A stretch of 45,421 nt of DNA from Chitinophagaceae bacterium (GCA_947454715.1 CANGMZ010000012.1:1-45421); one strand, 5' to 3'; shown: positions 27,038 to 35,074, numbered from the stretch's first letter. Notes: generated by a model from the sequence alone, not told the origin. Program-made: numbers and translations.

Positions 27038-27045
27038 CAAAGGTA
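27038..27045 (-). promoter_or_regulatory. -7 element of tsaD
   Basis: The minus strand reads TACCTTTGC. The predicted transcript starts about 27033 and carries tsaD and the overlapping methyltransferase gene. Confidence 0.6.
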
Positions 27046-27059
27046 ATTCGGTGTTATGT

Positions 27060-27072
27060 TATACCCAAATGA
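27060..27072. repeat. 13-bp direct repeat, left copy flanking rnpB
   Basis: TATACCCAAATGA occurs here and again at 27550-27562, one on each side of rnpB. The core TATACCCA recurs at 27918-27925 and inverted at 28122-28129. Confidence 0.5.
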
Positions 27073-27138
27073 TAATTTATTAATTGAATATTTAAGATAA
27101 AATAATTGTTATGGGTTTGTTTGAGGAGATTATTTATG

Positions 27139-27146
27139 TATCTTTG
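27139..27146 (+). promoter_or_regulatory. -7 element of rnpB
   Basis: TATCTTTG, with TTTG at 27116-27119 spaced 19 bases upstream as the -33 element. The RNA 5' end deduced from pairing (27151) falls 5 bases after the -7 element. Confidence 0.65.
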
Positions 27147-27150
27147 TTTT

Positions 27151-27526
27151 ACTACAAGAGCGGGTTATCGCTTCAATTTTAGATTGGAGAGGAAAGTCCG
27201 GACAGTGCAAAGTAGCGCACTACCTAACGGGTAGGCAGGCTGTGAAAGCAGTTTGACAGACAGTGCCACAGAGAATTACCGCCATATTCGAAAGAGTGTG
27301 GTAAGGGTGAAAACGTAGTGTAAGAGACTACGATATATTTTAGTAATAGAGTATATGGGTAAACCTTGCGTACTGAAATGCCAAATAAGCAGACGATTGA
27401 GGGTCACTTGCCCGATGTTTGTGGGTTGGCAGCTTGAGGTGTCGTGTGAATGACATCCCAGATAAATGATAACCATTCTGTTTTTAAAGACAGGATACAG
27501 GATCCGGCTTATAGTTTTTGTGGTTT
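27151..27526 (+). ncRNA. rnpB: RNase P RNA, class A
   Basis: About 376 bases. The conserved core is clear: GGAGAGGAAAGTCCGGACAG near the 5' end, the long GTAGGCAGGCTGTGAAAGCAG region, CACAGAGAATTACCGCC, GGTAAGGGTGAAAACGTAG, GTAAACC, and ACAGGATCCGGCTTATAG near the 3' end. The ends ACTACAAGA and TTTTGTGGT pair as helix P1 and are followed by TTTTTTT, a terminator. RNase P RNA is the catalytic subunit that trims tRNA 5' ends; rnpA is not in this window. Confidence 0.95.
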
Positions 27527-27549
27527 TTTTGAAAAGTTGAGCATTAGTA

Positions 27550-27562
27550 TATACCCAAATGA
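27550..27562. repeat. 13-bp direct repeat, right copy flanking rnpB
   Basis: Second copy of TATACCCAAATGA, 77 bases before the start of the small PID-CTERM gene. Confidence 0.5.
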
Positions 27563-27638
27563 ATGTGGACGCGGAATTGTGATTTAATTGTTAAACATGT
27601 TGTTTTTTCGGAAACAAAAGCTAAATTTGTATACCAAT

Positions 27639-27896
27639 ATGAAAAAAATGAAGCAAATCCTTATGAAATCAAAGCTGCTTTTATTACCCATTTTGATGTT
27701 TTTAATCTTTACGGTTGTGCCAAAAATCACTTTTGCACAGGCGGGATTTGACAATAATGGTTCTGATACAGGTGGTGTGGATGTAGTGGACGTTCCTCTT
27801 GATGGAGGAACAGTGATTCTGATTGCTGCAGGTGTATTGTTCGGCGTATATAAATTATACAGAACAACACAAAACAGATTAGGATTGTCAAATTAA
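27639..27896 (+). CDS. Small PID-CTERM sorting-domain protein
   Basis: 85 residues. A signal peptide (about 1-33, cut near ITFAQ) is followed by about 18 polar residues (AGFDNNGSDTGGVDVVD) and a tail VPLDGGTVILIAAGVLFGVYKLYR. The tail has the P-x-D-G-G box, hydrophobic helix and basic end of the PID-CTERM sorting signal, a Bacteroidota signal thought to be processed by an exosortase-like enzyme (XrtY-type); that link is recalled knowledge, not seen here. I start at the ATG at 27639; an upstream start at 27588 would add 17 residues. With almost no mature domain, the protein may be mostly a sorted peptide. Confidence 0.8.
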   Translation: MKKMKQILMKSKLLLLPILMFLIFTVVPKITFAQAGFDNNGSDTGGVDVVDVPLDGGTVILIAAGVLFGVYKLYRTTQNRLGLSN

Positions 27897-27917
27897 TTTT
27901 TGATTTGTTACTTAGAA

Positions 27918-27925
27918 TATACCCA
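27918..27925. repeat. TATACCCA copy after the PID-CTERM gene
   Basis: Third copy of the TATACCCA core; an inverted copy (TGGGTATA) is at 28122-28129. Confidence 0.3.
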
Positions 27926-27959
27926 CAATAAGTATTCAAATTAGCACTATTATTATAAT

Positions 27960-27995
27960 AGCCAACTGGTGCTACCCGGTTGGCTTATTTTGTTT
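27960..27995 (+). terminator. Terminator of the PID-CTERM gene
   Basis: AGCCAACTGG pairs with CCGGTTGGCT (10 bp, one G-U) around a 6-base loop, followed by TATTTTGTTT. Confidence 0.75.
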
Positions 27996-28263
27996 ATTGT
28001 ATATACTTTTTTTCTTAGTTATACCACATTTAGATTCACCTCCTTATTATTCATTTACGGTTTAATTAAGTGATACCTGAGCTGAGGTATTTTAATAAAA
28101 CTGATGGAACCCATTTTGATATGGGTATATAATTCGCATATTTAATACTTCTTACATAAGGATAGGTGTACTAAAATTGATAGTTTATGATTAAGGTTGT
28201 AGATAGTTATCTGCCACTGTAAACATAGTTATGGATTGTAATTTTCAGTTAAAGTAAGGGGTG
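27996..28263. other. AT-rich intergenic stretch
   Basis: The gap between the PID-CTERM terminator and the convergent OmpA-family gene holds no convincing ORF or RNA motif. It contains an inverted TATACCCA copy at 28122-28129. Nothing else is evident. Confidence 0.5.
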
Positions 28264-29178
28264 TTAATTACTAACAATTCTTACCTCTACGCGTCTGTTC
28301 TTTTCAGCGTCTTCTTCTGATCTTTCGTTGGCAATAATGGGGTGTTGTTTACCAAAACCAGCATATTGAAGTCTGTCTTCATTTATGCCTTTTTTGATAA
28401 GGTAAATTTGAATAGCTTTTGCGCGGTTTATAGATAATACAGGCTCGTTTGTGTCGATGTCCAATGCGTCAGGAACATCTCCATGTATACAGCAAACGTG
28501 CCCCTCAATACTTATTTTCAAGCGAGGATTGTCACGTAAAATATTGAATAATTTCTCCAATGTCTCATAAGATTCAGGTTTAATAATATGACTACCCGGC
28601 GGGAAATATACATTTCTTAATAGTAGTGTTTCTCCTTCTTTAAGACTGGTCAGTTGTTTTATGTCAGCAGCTTTTCCAGATGAGATACTACTCGAATTGG
28701 TTGTAGTGTTACTAGTGTTTTTTGCAGTTTTTGCTATTGCAGACTGTGAAGAAAAATGTCTGCTTTGTTCTGAGTTGAACTTATTGTTAACTACAATGTC
28801 GACTTTTCTGTCTATTGGGTTACCTTCTTTATCGGTCATTCCTTTCCTTTCAATAGATCCTTTTCCAACACATAGTTTAATATCTGCCGGATTAATGCCG
28901 AAACGAATAAGATAATCTTTCACATTTTTTGCACGTTGCATGGAAAGATTTTTATTATACTGCTCAGACCCCAGAAAGTCAGCGTACCCAATTACCATTA
29001 TCGTACTGCCGAAAATGATTTTGTCATTGTAAATGAGTAAGTCAATCTTTTTTTCTGTGTTTTTATTCAGCGCCGGAACGTTGAGATCAAAATACAGCCG
29101 GAAAGTGTCCAACATTTGTTGGGCAGGTGAAGAAAAACTAATCAGTAAAAGAAGTAGGGAAAGCAGAAATTTATACAT
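28264..29178 (-). CDS. Secreted protein with two OmpA-like domains
   Basis: 304 residues. Signal peptide about 1-19 (cut near SSPAQQ). Two OmpA C-terminal-like domains follow: one at about 25-132 (VIGYADFLGSEQYNKNLSMQRAKNVKDYL, RKVDIVV) and one at about 190-303 (ISIEGHVCCIHGDVPDALDI, SINRAKAIQIYLIKKGI, NRRVEVRIVS). Each contains the NxxLSxxRAxxV-like peptidoglycan-binding helix. The domains are joined by a Ser/Thr/Asn linker of about 45 residues. There is no beta barrel, so it is likely a periplasmic cell-wall binder. The second domain has an insertion with two Cys residues. Confidence 0.88.
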   Translation of the reverse strand: MYKFLLSLLLLLISFSSPAQQMLDTFRLYFDLNVPALNKNTEKKIDLLIYNDKIIFGSTIMVIGYADFLGSEQYNKNLSMQRAKNVKDYLIRFGINPADIKLCVGKGSIERKGMTDKEGNPIDRKVDIVVNNKFNSEQSRHFSSQSAIAKTAKNTSNTTTNSSSISSGKAADIKQLTSLKEGETLLLRNVYFPPGSHIIKPESYETLEKLFNILRDNPRLKISIEGHVCCIHGDVPDALDIDTNEPVLSINRAKAIQIYLIKKGINEDRLQYAGFGKQHPIIANERSEEDAEKNRRVEVRIVSN

Positions 29179-29290
29179 AACTGATAAATCAAGTATAAAG
29201 TAACTATTTTTTTTTGATATAGAGAATGATTTTGGTTTTGAAAAGCACGTTAACTGCTGATTTTATGAATTTCTTAATGAAAGCACTTCT

Positions 29291-29713
29291 TTATTGCTTG
29301 ACAAGTTTATATCCTAAGTAGGCAAATGGGATGTAAACAAATAGGTTGGCAACGGAGAACCAGAGTGGATGCCCGATCATAATGGAATTTGATATTCCTG
29401 AAAGTGTAAACACTGTGCCACATATTAATGCAGGTCTAATTTTGTTTATTTCTTTTTTCACAGGTACCTTTTTTATTAACAATGTAGCTAAGCATCCTGC
29501 TACGAATGAGGCAACAGCATAATTCACCAATAGGAACAGAGATGCGCCCAACGGCATCTGTTGAATTGCCGATTGTAGTTGAGTGCGGTCATTGATATTA
29601 ATTTCTACGGGGAAAGGATAGAAGTGGGGTAGCAGATACTCTCCAACAGAGATGAGTATTATTCCGGTTACGACACCGGTAACCACAGATAGGGAATTTT
29701 TGAAGACAGACAT
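29291..29713 (-). CDS. Small integral membrane protein of unknown function
   Basis: 140 residues with four membrane segments (about 8-28, 55-80, 92-108 and 116-136). A periplasmic loop HFYPFPVEININDRTQLQSAIQQMP lies between the first two. Such small Bacteroidota proteins have no known role and I cannot name this one. It is divergent from the queuosine-precursor transporter gene. Confidence 0.7.
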   Translation of the reverse strand: MSVFKNSLSVVTGVVTGIILISVGEYLLPHFYPFPVEININDRTQLQSAIQQMPLGASLFLLVNYAVASFVAGCLATLLIKKVPVKKEINKIRPALICGTVFTLSGISNSIMIGHPLWFSVANLFVYIPFAYLGYKLVKQ

Positions 29714-29822
29714 ATTGCAATAGTTCTTAGCAATATAGGTATTTTTAAATTAATTGAGCGGAGGAGGGTTAAATATATAGTGGTTAGTATCTTTATTTTT
29801 TACGCACACTTTTGTTACTAAT

Positions 29823-30608
29823 ATGATTCATAAAATACTTGGCGATAAGCCCACTAAGTTGTTTGTTATACTTGCTTCCTTTTTTGTGGCAAATGCGCTT
29901 ATAGCAGAGTGTATAGGTGGTAAGTTGTTTTCACTGGAACGTGTATTTGGGGTGACGCCGCATCCTTTTACTTTGCTTGGAGAATCGGGATTGACGTTTA
30001 CACTTACATGTGGTGTGTTGCTATGGCCCTTTGAGTTTATAATGACAGATATAGTCAATGAATACTTCGGCCCCAAGGCAGTAAGGCGTATTTCATATAT
30101 TGCTATCGGGCTTATTTGTTATGCATTTTTGATGTTTTATTTGGCAATACAAGTACCAGCAGACAATGGCTTTTGGGTTGGAAGCCAGAAGGAAGCGGGG
30201 ATTCCGGATATGCAAGTTGCATTTACAAGTGTTTTTGGGCAGGGAATGTGGATAATAGTAGGTAGTCTCATGGCGTTTTTGATGAGCCAGTTAGTTGATG
30301 TATGGATATTCCACAAGATAAAAAAGGTTACAGGAGAAAAGAAAGTCTGGCTCAGAGCAACCGGGTCGACAGTAGTATCTCAGTTGGTTGATAGTTTTAT
30401 TGTATTGTTCATAGCATTTAAAATCGGTAAGGGTTGGTCTTATCAAAGAGTGTTATCAATTTGTCTCGTAAATTATGCTTACAAGTTTACTATGGCTATT
30501 GTACTTACTCCGCTCATTTACCTTATTGAACAAGCAATTGAAAAATACTTAGGTAAGGAAACAACACATAAGATGAAACAAAGTGCAATGGGTAAGGTTA
30601 ATGAATAA
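29823..30608 (+). CDS. Queuosine precursor transporter (YhhQ/DUF165 family)
   Basis: 261 residues, at least six membrane segments. It has NALIAECIGGKLFSL, PFEFIMTDIVNEYFGPKAVRR and TVVSQLVDSFIVLFIAF, the hallmarks of DUF165/YhhQ, vitamin-transporter-like importers of queuine or preQ precursors. The Arg in VRR and the Asp in MTDIVNEYFG fall in conserved positions. It is about 30 residues longer at both ends than E. coli YhhQ. The neighbouring cation exporter is not functionally linked. Confidence 0.9.
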   Translation: MIHKILGDKPTKLFVILASFFVANALIAECIGGKLFSLERVFGVTPHPFTLLGESGLTFTLTCGVLLWPFEFIMTDIVNEYFGPKAVRRISYIAIGLICYAFLMFYLAIQVPADNGFWVGSQKEAGIPDMQVAFTSVFGQGMWIIVGSLMAFLMSQLVDVWIFHKIKKVTGEKKVWLRATGSTVVSQLVDSFIVLFIAFKIGKGWSYQRVLSICLVNYAYKFTMAIVLTPLIYLIEQAIEKYLGKETTHKMKQSAMGKVNE

Positions 30609-30689
30609 TATTATGTGATTGTAGCAATTTTCTCTATTATCTCTGCTATTAAAATGGCAACTTTGCAGCAATTCCATTAATTGTTGTAC

Positions 30690-31673
30690 ATGAGCCTGGT
30701 AAAAGAGAATTTAAGCTTTCAGAAAAGACTGACTATAATAACAGTGTTGCTATTTGCTGCAAAAATTGTAGCATGGGCATTCACACATTCTGTAGCCATA
30801 CTTACTGATGCTCTTGAGTATACAATCAATGTAATTGCAGGTTTTATAAGTTTATATAGTCTTTATTTATCCGCACAACCTAAAGATGAAAACCACCCTT
30901 ACGGGCATGGTAAAGTAGAGTTTGTATCTGCTGCCATAGAAGGGATATTGATGGTGGTTTCCTGCGCACTTATTGTTTATGAAGCTATTAATAATTTTAT
31001 CCATCCGCATAGTTTTCATCAACTCGATTATGGTATTTACTTAGTTGGAGCCACTGCTGTTGTCAATTTTATTGTTGGTTATTATGCAATTAAGAAGGGT
31101 GAGAAGAATAATACTTTGTCCCTTATTGCTACTGGTAAGCACATGCAGTCCGATACTTATGGGACTATTGGTATCATTATCGGGTTAATCGTTCTTTATT
31201 TTACAGGGTTTGCCTGGGTTGATAGTCTTATCTCAGTAGTATTTGCCGGTATTATCTTTATTTCAGGATATAAAATATTGAGAAGCTCAATAGCAGGTAT
31301 TATGGATGAAGCAGATGAAGAGCTGCTTGCAGAAGTAGTCAAATATATTGAAGAGCACAGACGCAACAACTGGATGGATATTCATAATCTACGCATTATA
31401 AAGTATGGTAGCATTTTGCATCTCGATTGTCATGTAACTATTCCTTGGTATTTTAATATAAATGAGGGTCATGATGAAGTAAAGGCACTTGAGGATATGA
31501 TACGAGAAAACTTTGGCGAACAGGTAGAGATGTTTGTTCACACTGATGGGTGCCTGCCTTTGTCATGTTCTATTTGCGTGAAACAAGATTGTAATGTAAG
31601 GCAACGCCCGTTCACTGAACGTATAAAGTGGACAGTAGCTAATGTATGGTCAAACAGGAAACACACTATCTGA
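30690..31673 (+). CDS. Cation diffusion facilitator (CDF) transporter
   Basis: 327 residues. Six membrane segments and a cytosolic C-terminal domain. Metal-site residues: SVAILTDALEY, HPYGHGKVEFVSAAIEG and GKHMQSDTYGTIG. It exports divalent metal (Zn, Co, Fe or Mn) in exchange for protons. The C-terminal tail is unusual, with a Cys-rich end GCLPLSCSICVKQDC, a possible metal sensor. I start at the ATG at 30690; an upstream TTG at 30681 would add only three residues. Confidence 0.9.
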   Translation: MSLVKENLSFQKRLTIITVLLFAAKIVAWAFTHSVAILTDALEYTINVIAGFISLYSLYLSAQPKDENHPYGHGKVEFVSAAIEGILMVVSCALIVYEAINNFIHPHSFHQLDYGIYLVGATAVVNFIVGYYAIKKGEKNNTLSLIATGKHMQSDTYGTIGIIIGLIVLYFTGFAWVDSLISVVFAGIIFISGYKILRSSIAGIMDEADEELLAEVVKYIEEHRRNNWMDIHNLRIIKYGSILHLDCHVTIPWYFNINEGHDEVKALEDMIRENFGEQVEMFVHTDGCLPLSCSICVKQDCNVRQRPFTERIKWTVANVWSNRKHTI

Positions 31674-31725
31674 TCACTTTGTTAATCAAATATACTGAGC
31701 AAAAAATAATGCTGTAATTTAAAAT

Positions 31726-31746
31726 ATCAATCGTAATATTGCAATA
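31726..31746 (+). promoter_or_regulatory. ArsR operator-like site overlapping the arsR promoter
   Basis: The 21 bases starting ATCAATCGTAATATTGC are repeated at 32091 with one difference. The core ATCGTAATATTGCAAT is an imperfect palindrome. It contains a TAATATTG element resembling the -7 box and lies just before the arsR start (31750), so repressor binding would block initiation. Confidence 0.65.
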
Positions 31747-31749
31747 GAT

Positions 31750-32076
31750 ATGGGGGCTTCGAAAACTGAGTTGTTTATTGAAAAAGATGTTGAATTGGCT
31801 GCTATGGCTAAAGCAATAGCGCATCCTGCCCGCATTGCCATATTGCGGAAGTTAATAAAGATGGACACCTGTGTTTGTGGTGATTTGGTTGAAGAGTTGG
31901 GTTTAGCACAGCCAACTATATCACAACATTTAAAAGAACTGAAGAATGTTGGTTTAATCAGAGGGACTGTTGAAGGTGTGCGGGTATGTTATTGTATAAA
32001 CACAACTGTGTGGCAACAATATAAAGTGTTGTTCGCAGGTTTCTTTGTTGATGTAAAACTCAATAGCTGCTGTTGA
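31750..32076 (+). CDS. arsR: ArsR family metalloid-responsive repressor
   Basis: 108 residues, a winged-helix protein of the ArsR/SmtB family. The recognition helix is LGLAQPTISQHLKELKNVGL, and the metal-site region has Cys41 and Cys43 in DTCVCGDL, the pattern that binds As(III) or Sb(III) in many ArsR proteins. It is first in a cluster with DUF6428 and acr3 genes, so it most likely represses them until arsenite is bound. A Cys pair near the C-terminus (NSCC) could add a ligand. Confidence 0.9.
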   Translation: MGASKTELFIEKDVELAAMAKAIAHPARIAILRKLIKMDTCVCGDLVEELGLAQPTISQHLKELKNVGLIRGTVEGVRVCYCINTTVWQQYKVLFAGFFVDVKLNSCC

Positions 32077-32090
32077 TTTTTTTTGTTTAA

Positions 32091-32111
32091 ATCAATCGTG
32101 ATATTGCAATA
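32091..32111 (+). promoter_or_regulatory. Second ArsR operator-like site, before the DUF6428 gene
   Basis: 20 of 21 bases match the site at 31726-31746 (one A to G change). It sits in the 73-base gap between arsR and the DUF6428 gene, so the downstream genes may have their own ArsR-controlled promoter. Confidence 0.6.
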
Positions 32112-32149
32112 TTAAGATGGATATATAACTAATAATAAAAATTAAAACA

Positions 32150-32620
32150 ATGAAACTATCAGAAATAAAAGCAAGTTTGAGTAATGCGGAAGGTGTGAAC
32201 TTTAGATTACCTGATGGCACAATGGTGCCGGAGCATTTTCATGTTACTGAAGTAGGAATCATTACAAAGGATTTTATTGATTGTGGAGGAACCGTACGTC
32301 ATGAACGTATAGTAAATTTTCAGTTGTGGAATGCAAATGATACAGAACATAGATTGAAGGCAGGTAAACTACTCAATATTATTGCTTTGTCCGAAAAGGT
32401 TTTGGGTATTGATGATTTGGATGTAGAAGTGGAATATCAGGATACAACAATTGGTAAGTATAATCTTGGCTTTGATGGCCGCGACTTTTTGTTGCTTTCC
32501 AAGCAAACGAATTGTTTGGCTCAAGACAAATGCGGAATACCTCCTGCAAAACAAAAAATAGAAATGAAGACATTAGGTTCTTCAGAAAATTGCTGTACAC
32601 CTGGTGGTGGATGTTGTTAG
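32150..32620 (+). CDS. DUF6428 family protein of the arsenic cluster
   Basis: 156 residues. It has the DUF6428 core MKLSEIKASLSNAEGVNFRL, PDGTMVPEHFHVTEVG, ITKDFIDCGGTVRHERIVNF and QLWNANDTEHRL, with HFH and the Cys at DCGG as possible metal ligands. The family regularly sits between arsR and acr3 in Bacteroidota. The C-terminal tail is rich in Cys (ENCCTPGGGCC), resembling a metal-binding tail. No function is established; metallochaperone or arsenite storage is only a guess. Confidence 0.8.
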   Translation: MKLSEIKASLSNAEGVNFRLPDGTMVPEHFHVTEVGIITKDFIDCGGTVRHERIVNFQLWNANDTEHRLKAGKLLNIIALSEKVLGIDDLDVEVEYQDTTIGKYNLGFDGRDFLLLSKQTNCLAQDKCGIPPAKQKIEMKTLGSSENCCTPGGGCC

Positions 32621-32679
32621 TATTTTACCATGAGTAATTGATACTGATTTTGTAATAATTATTAAAAGCATAACTGATA

Positions 32680-33747
32680 ATGTCAGCAAATAATTGTGCG
32701 CCTGCAGCTAGCAGGCAGCGGTTAAGTTTTTTAGATCGTTTCCTTACTTTATGGATTTTCATGGCGATGATAATGGGTATTGCCATAGGATATTTTGTGC
32801 CATCTGTACCTGTAAGAATAAATTCATTTTCCAGTGGAACTACGAATATCCCTCTTGCAATAGGGTTGATATTGATGATGTATCCTCCTTTGGCAAAAGT
32901 TCGTTTTGGAAAAATCCCTAAAACATTCAAAAATGTAAAATTGTTAGCGGTTTCACTATTCATAACATGGATAGTTGGTCCGCTGTTGATGTTCACATTA
33001 GCAGCATTGTTTCTGAGCCACTATCCCGAATATATGACCGGGTTAATCATTATAGGTATTGCACCGTGCATAGCGATGGTGATAGTTTGGAATGAGCTTG
33101 CTGAAGGGAATCGTGAGTATGTAGCTGGGTTAGTAGGTATTAATAGTTTGTTGCAGGTATTTTTTTTTAGTGTTTATGCATATTTTCTTTTACAGGTGTT
33201 ACTGCCATTGGTAGGAATTACAGGGTTACATCTGGATATTACAATAGGAGAGATTGCTAAAACAGTAGGCGTATATTTGGGGATCCCATTTTTAGCAGGC
33301 ATATTGAGTCGTGTTGTGTTGGTGAAATTAAAGGGCGAAGATTGGTTCAATAAAAAGTATATACCTGCTATATCGCCAATTACTTTGGTGGCATTACTGT
33401 TTACAATCATAGTCATGTTCAGCCTTAAGGGGGCGTTGGTAGTGGAAATACCTTTGGATGTGTTACGTATAGCAATACCACTTACTGTATATTTTGCTAT
33501 TATGTTTGTAGTGGCCTTTTTTACAGGCAAGTGGGCTGGTGCTGACTACTCAGAAAATGCGGCAGTCTCCTTCACTGCTGCCGGGAATAATTTTGAACTG
33601 GCAATAGCAGTGTCAATTGGCGTATTTGGTATAAATTCAGGTCAGGCATTTGCGGGCGTAATAGGCCCTCTTGTAGAGGTGCCGGCATTAATATCGTTGG
33701 TTAATGTCGCTTTTTGGTTGAGGAAAAAATATTACTTGAGTCGCTAA
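32680..33747 (+). CDS. acr3: ACR3 family arsenite efflux transporter
   Basis: 355 residues, ten membrane segments. Motifs of Acr3: [39 protein letters not shown] with the conserved Cys130 that is needed for arsenite binding, and [15 protein letters not shown]. It exports As(III) driven by the proton gradient. It is the last clear ars gene in the cluster, with no arsenate reductase between. The metallophosphoesterase gene starts 11 bases after its stop. Confidence 0.93.
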   Translation: MSANNCAPAASRQRLSFLDRFLTLWIFMAMIMGIAIGYFVPSVPVRINSFSSGTTNIPLAIGLILMMYPPLAKVRFGKIPKTFKNVKLLAVSLFITWIVGPLLMFTLAALFLSHYPEYMTGLIIIGIAPCIAMVIVWNELAEGNREYVAGLVGINSLLQVFFFSVYAYFLLQVLLPLVGITGLHLDITIGEIAKTVGVYLGIPFLAGILSRVVLVKLKGEDWFNKKYIPAISPITLVALLFTIIVMFSLKGALVVEIPLDVLRIAIPLTVYFAIMFVVAFFTGKWAGADYSENAAVSFTAAGNNFELAIAVSIGVFGINSGQAFAGVIGPLVEVPALISLVNVAFWLRKKYYLSR

Positions 33748-33758
33748 AAATATTTTAT

Positions 33759-34532
33759 ATGAAGATTGCATTATTCTCTGATATACACGCCAATTTACCG
33801 GCATTGGAGGCTTTTTTTGAAGATGTAGAAAAGCATCAACCGGATACAATCTATTGTCTTGGTGACCTTGTGGGATATAATATATGGCCCAATGAAGTGG
33901 TGAATGAAATACGAAAACGTAGGATACCAACCATAGCAGGTAATTATGATTTTGGTATAGGCCGGGCAATAAATGACTGCGGTTGCGCATATAAAACAGA
34001 TAGTGAGAAAGCAAATGGATATATCTCCATCACATATACAAATGAGCAAATGCATGATGAAGAGCGTGCTTACCTGCGTTCTTTGCCTGCACATATAAAG
34101 GTGGAGTATCAACTCAATAACGACAAATTGAATCTTCTTCTGGTGCATGGTAGTCCCAGAAAAATAAATGAATATTTATTTGAAGACAGGGATGAAAAGA
34201 GTATGTTGCGGATTATGAATGACGCAGATGCCGATATTATGTGTTTTGGTCATACACATAAACCATATCACAGGATAATAGCGGAGCATTCAGCAGAAAG
34301 CATCAGATATAAACACGCAATCAATATAGGGTCTGTTGGAAAACCCAAAGATGGAGATTCAAGAGGCGGTTATGTGCTGCTAACAATCAATGAACACAGT
34401 TCTATAACTGACAAAGAAAGTATTGATGTTGCGTTCATTCGTTTTGATTACGATGTAGAAAGAGCAGCAAAAGCTATTGAAAACAGTCCATTGCCTGATG
34501 CGTATGCAGAGAGTTTAAGAAAGGGTATTTAG
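33759..34532 (+). CDS. Metallophosphoesterase family protein
   Basis: 257 residues, calcineurin-like phosphoesterase. Metal-binding motifs: SDIHANLPALEAF, GDLVGYNIWPNEV, GNYDF (GNHD-like), and HGSPR and CFGHTHKPY at the end. I start at the ATG at 33759: an upstream in-frame TTG at 33714 lies in the end of acr3. It is likely cotranscribed with acr3, so it may belong to the arsenic cluster, but family members are often found alone and the substrate is unknown. Confidence 0.88.
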   Translation: MKIALFSDIHANLPALEAFFEDVEKHQPDTIYCLGDLVGYNIWPNEVVNEIRKRRIPTIAGNYDFGIGRAINDCGCAYKTDSEKANGYISITYTNEQMHDEERAYLRSLPAHIKVEYQLNNDKLNLLLVHGSPRKINEYLFEDRDEKSMLRIMNDADADIMCFGHTHKPYHRIIAEHSAESIRYKHAINIGSVGKPKDGDSRGGYVLLTINEHSSITDKESIDVAFIRFDYDVERAAKAIENSPLPDAYAESLRKGI

Positions 34533-34534
34533 AA

Positions 34535-34864
34535 TTAGTGGGTTGAGACAAATTTTAAGCCAGCTATAGAGCCTATGAGGGTGAATAAGAAGAACAGCCG
34601 CCAAAAGGTAGCAGGTTCTTTGAATATAAAAATCCCAACCAATGCTGAACCTACTGCTCCGACACCGGTCCAAACTGCATAAGCAGTGCCAATGGGCAAG
34701 GTAAGTGTGGCTTTGTATAGCAATGACATACTTACAGACAAACAGACAAAAAAGCCCAGACACCAGAGTAAAGATGCTGTACCGGTTGTTTCTTTCATTT
34801 TGCCTAGACATGATGCAAAGCCAACTTCAAAAAAGCCCGCAATAATGAGTAATATCCAGTTCAT
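34535..34864 (-). CDS. SMR family exporter (SugE/Gdx-like)
   Basis: 110 residues, four membrane helices, the normal SMR size. NWILLIIAGFFEVGFASCLGK carries the essential Glu, and TLPIGTAYAVWTGVGAVGSALVG and FKEPATFWRLFFL are typical. The first helix resembles the Gdx/SugE (guanidinium exporter) subgroup more than EmrE, so guanidinium is a possible substrate; no guanidine riboswitch is seen. I start at the ATG at 34862-34864: the promoter -7 at 34895-34902 would put the transcript start after the alternative start at 34897. It is convergent with the metallophosphoesterase gene, 2 bases away. Confidence 0.88.
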   Translation of the reverse strand: MNWILLIIAGFFEVGFASCLGKMKETTGTASLLWCLGFFVCLSVSMSLLYKATLTLPIGTAYAVWTGVGAVGSALVGIFIFKEPATFWRLFFLFTLIGSIAGLKFVSTH

Positions 34865-34894
34865 GAGTTTTGTATGATGGTGATATTGAGTATG

Positions 34895-34902
34895 CAAAGG
34901 TA
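34895..34902 (-). promoter_or_regulatory. -7 element of the SMR gene
   Basis: The minus strand reads TACCTTTGC. Predicted transcript start is about 34890. Confidence 0.55.
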
Positions 34903-34951
34903 GTATGCAGCAAACAAAAGTTAGTGGGTGTGATTTTTAATATAAACGACA

Positions 34952-34959
34952 TATCTTTG
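34952..34959 (+). promoter_or_regulatory. -7 element of the fluoride riboswitch transcript
   Basis: TATCTTTG, the same form as for rnpB. Transcription would begin about 34964, a few bases before the riboswitch P1 stem. Confidence 0.55.
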
Positions 34960-34964
34960 TTTTA

Positions 34965-35026
34965 ACAAAGGTGATGGTGCTCCACCTACTTAACCGCTCT
35001 CAAACTGGAGCTGATGACGCCTACAG
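34965..35026 (+). ncRNA. Fluoride riboswitch (crcB motif)
   Basis: AAAGGTGATGGTGCTCCACC opens with the conserved GGTGATGG; stem P1 pairs 34969-34973 with 34983-34987. Stem GCTCT/GGAGC (34996-35000 with 35007-35011) follows a TAACC junction. The 3' part GCTGATGACGCCTACAG matches the strongly conserved GCUGAUGRCNCCUAC of the class. GGTG in the first loop can pair with CGCC for the pseudoknot. It lies about 50 bases before a CLC-F type exporter gene, the usual target. Fluoride binding should turn expression on. Confidence 0.9.
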
Positions 35027-35074
35027 ATAATGACATTGCATTTTTGTGCTGTGTTGTAACCATAATTTGTAGGT

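Noticed and set aside
34865..35074. Guanidine riboswitch for the SMR exporter gene
   Set aside because: The minus-strand leader is only about 26 bases after the -7 element and holds no guanidine-I, -II or -III motif. The structured RNA in this gap is on the plus strand and is a fluoride riboswitch.
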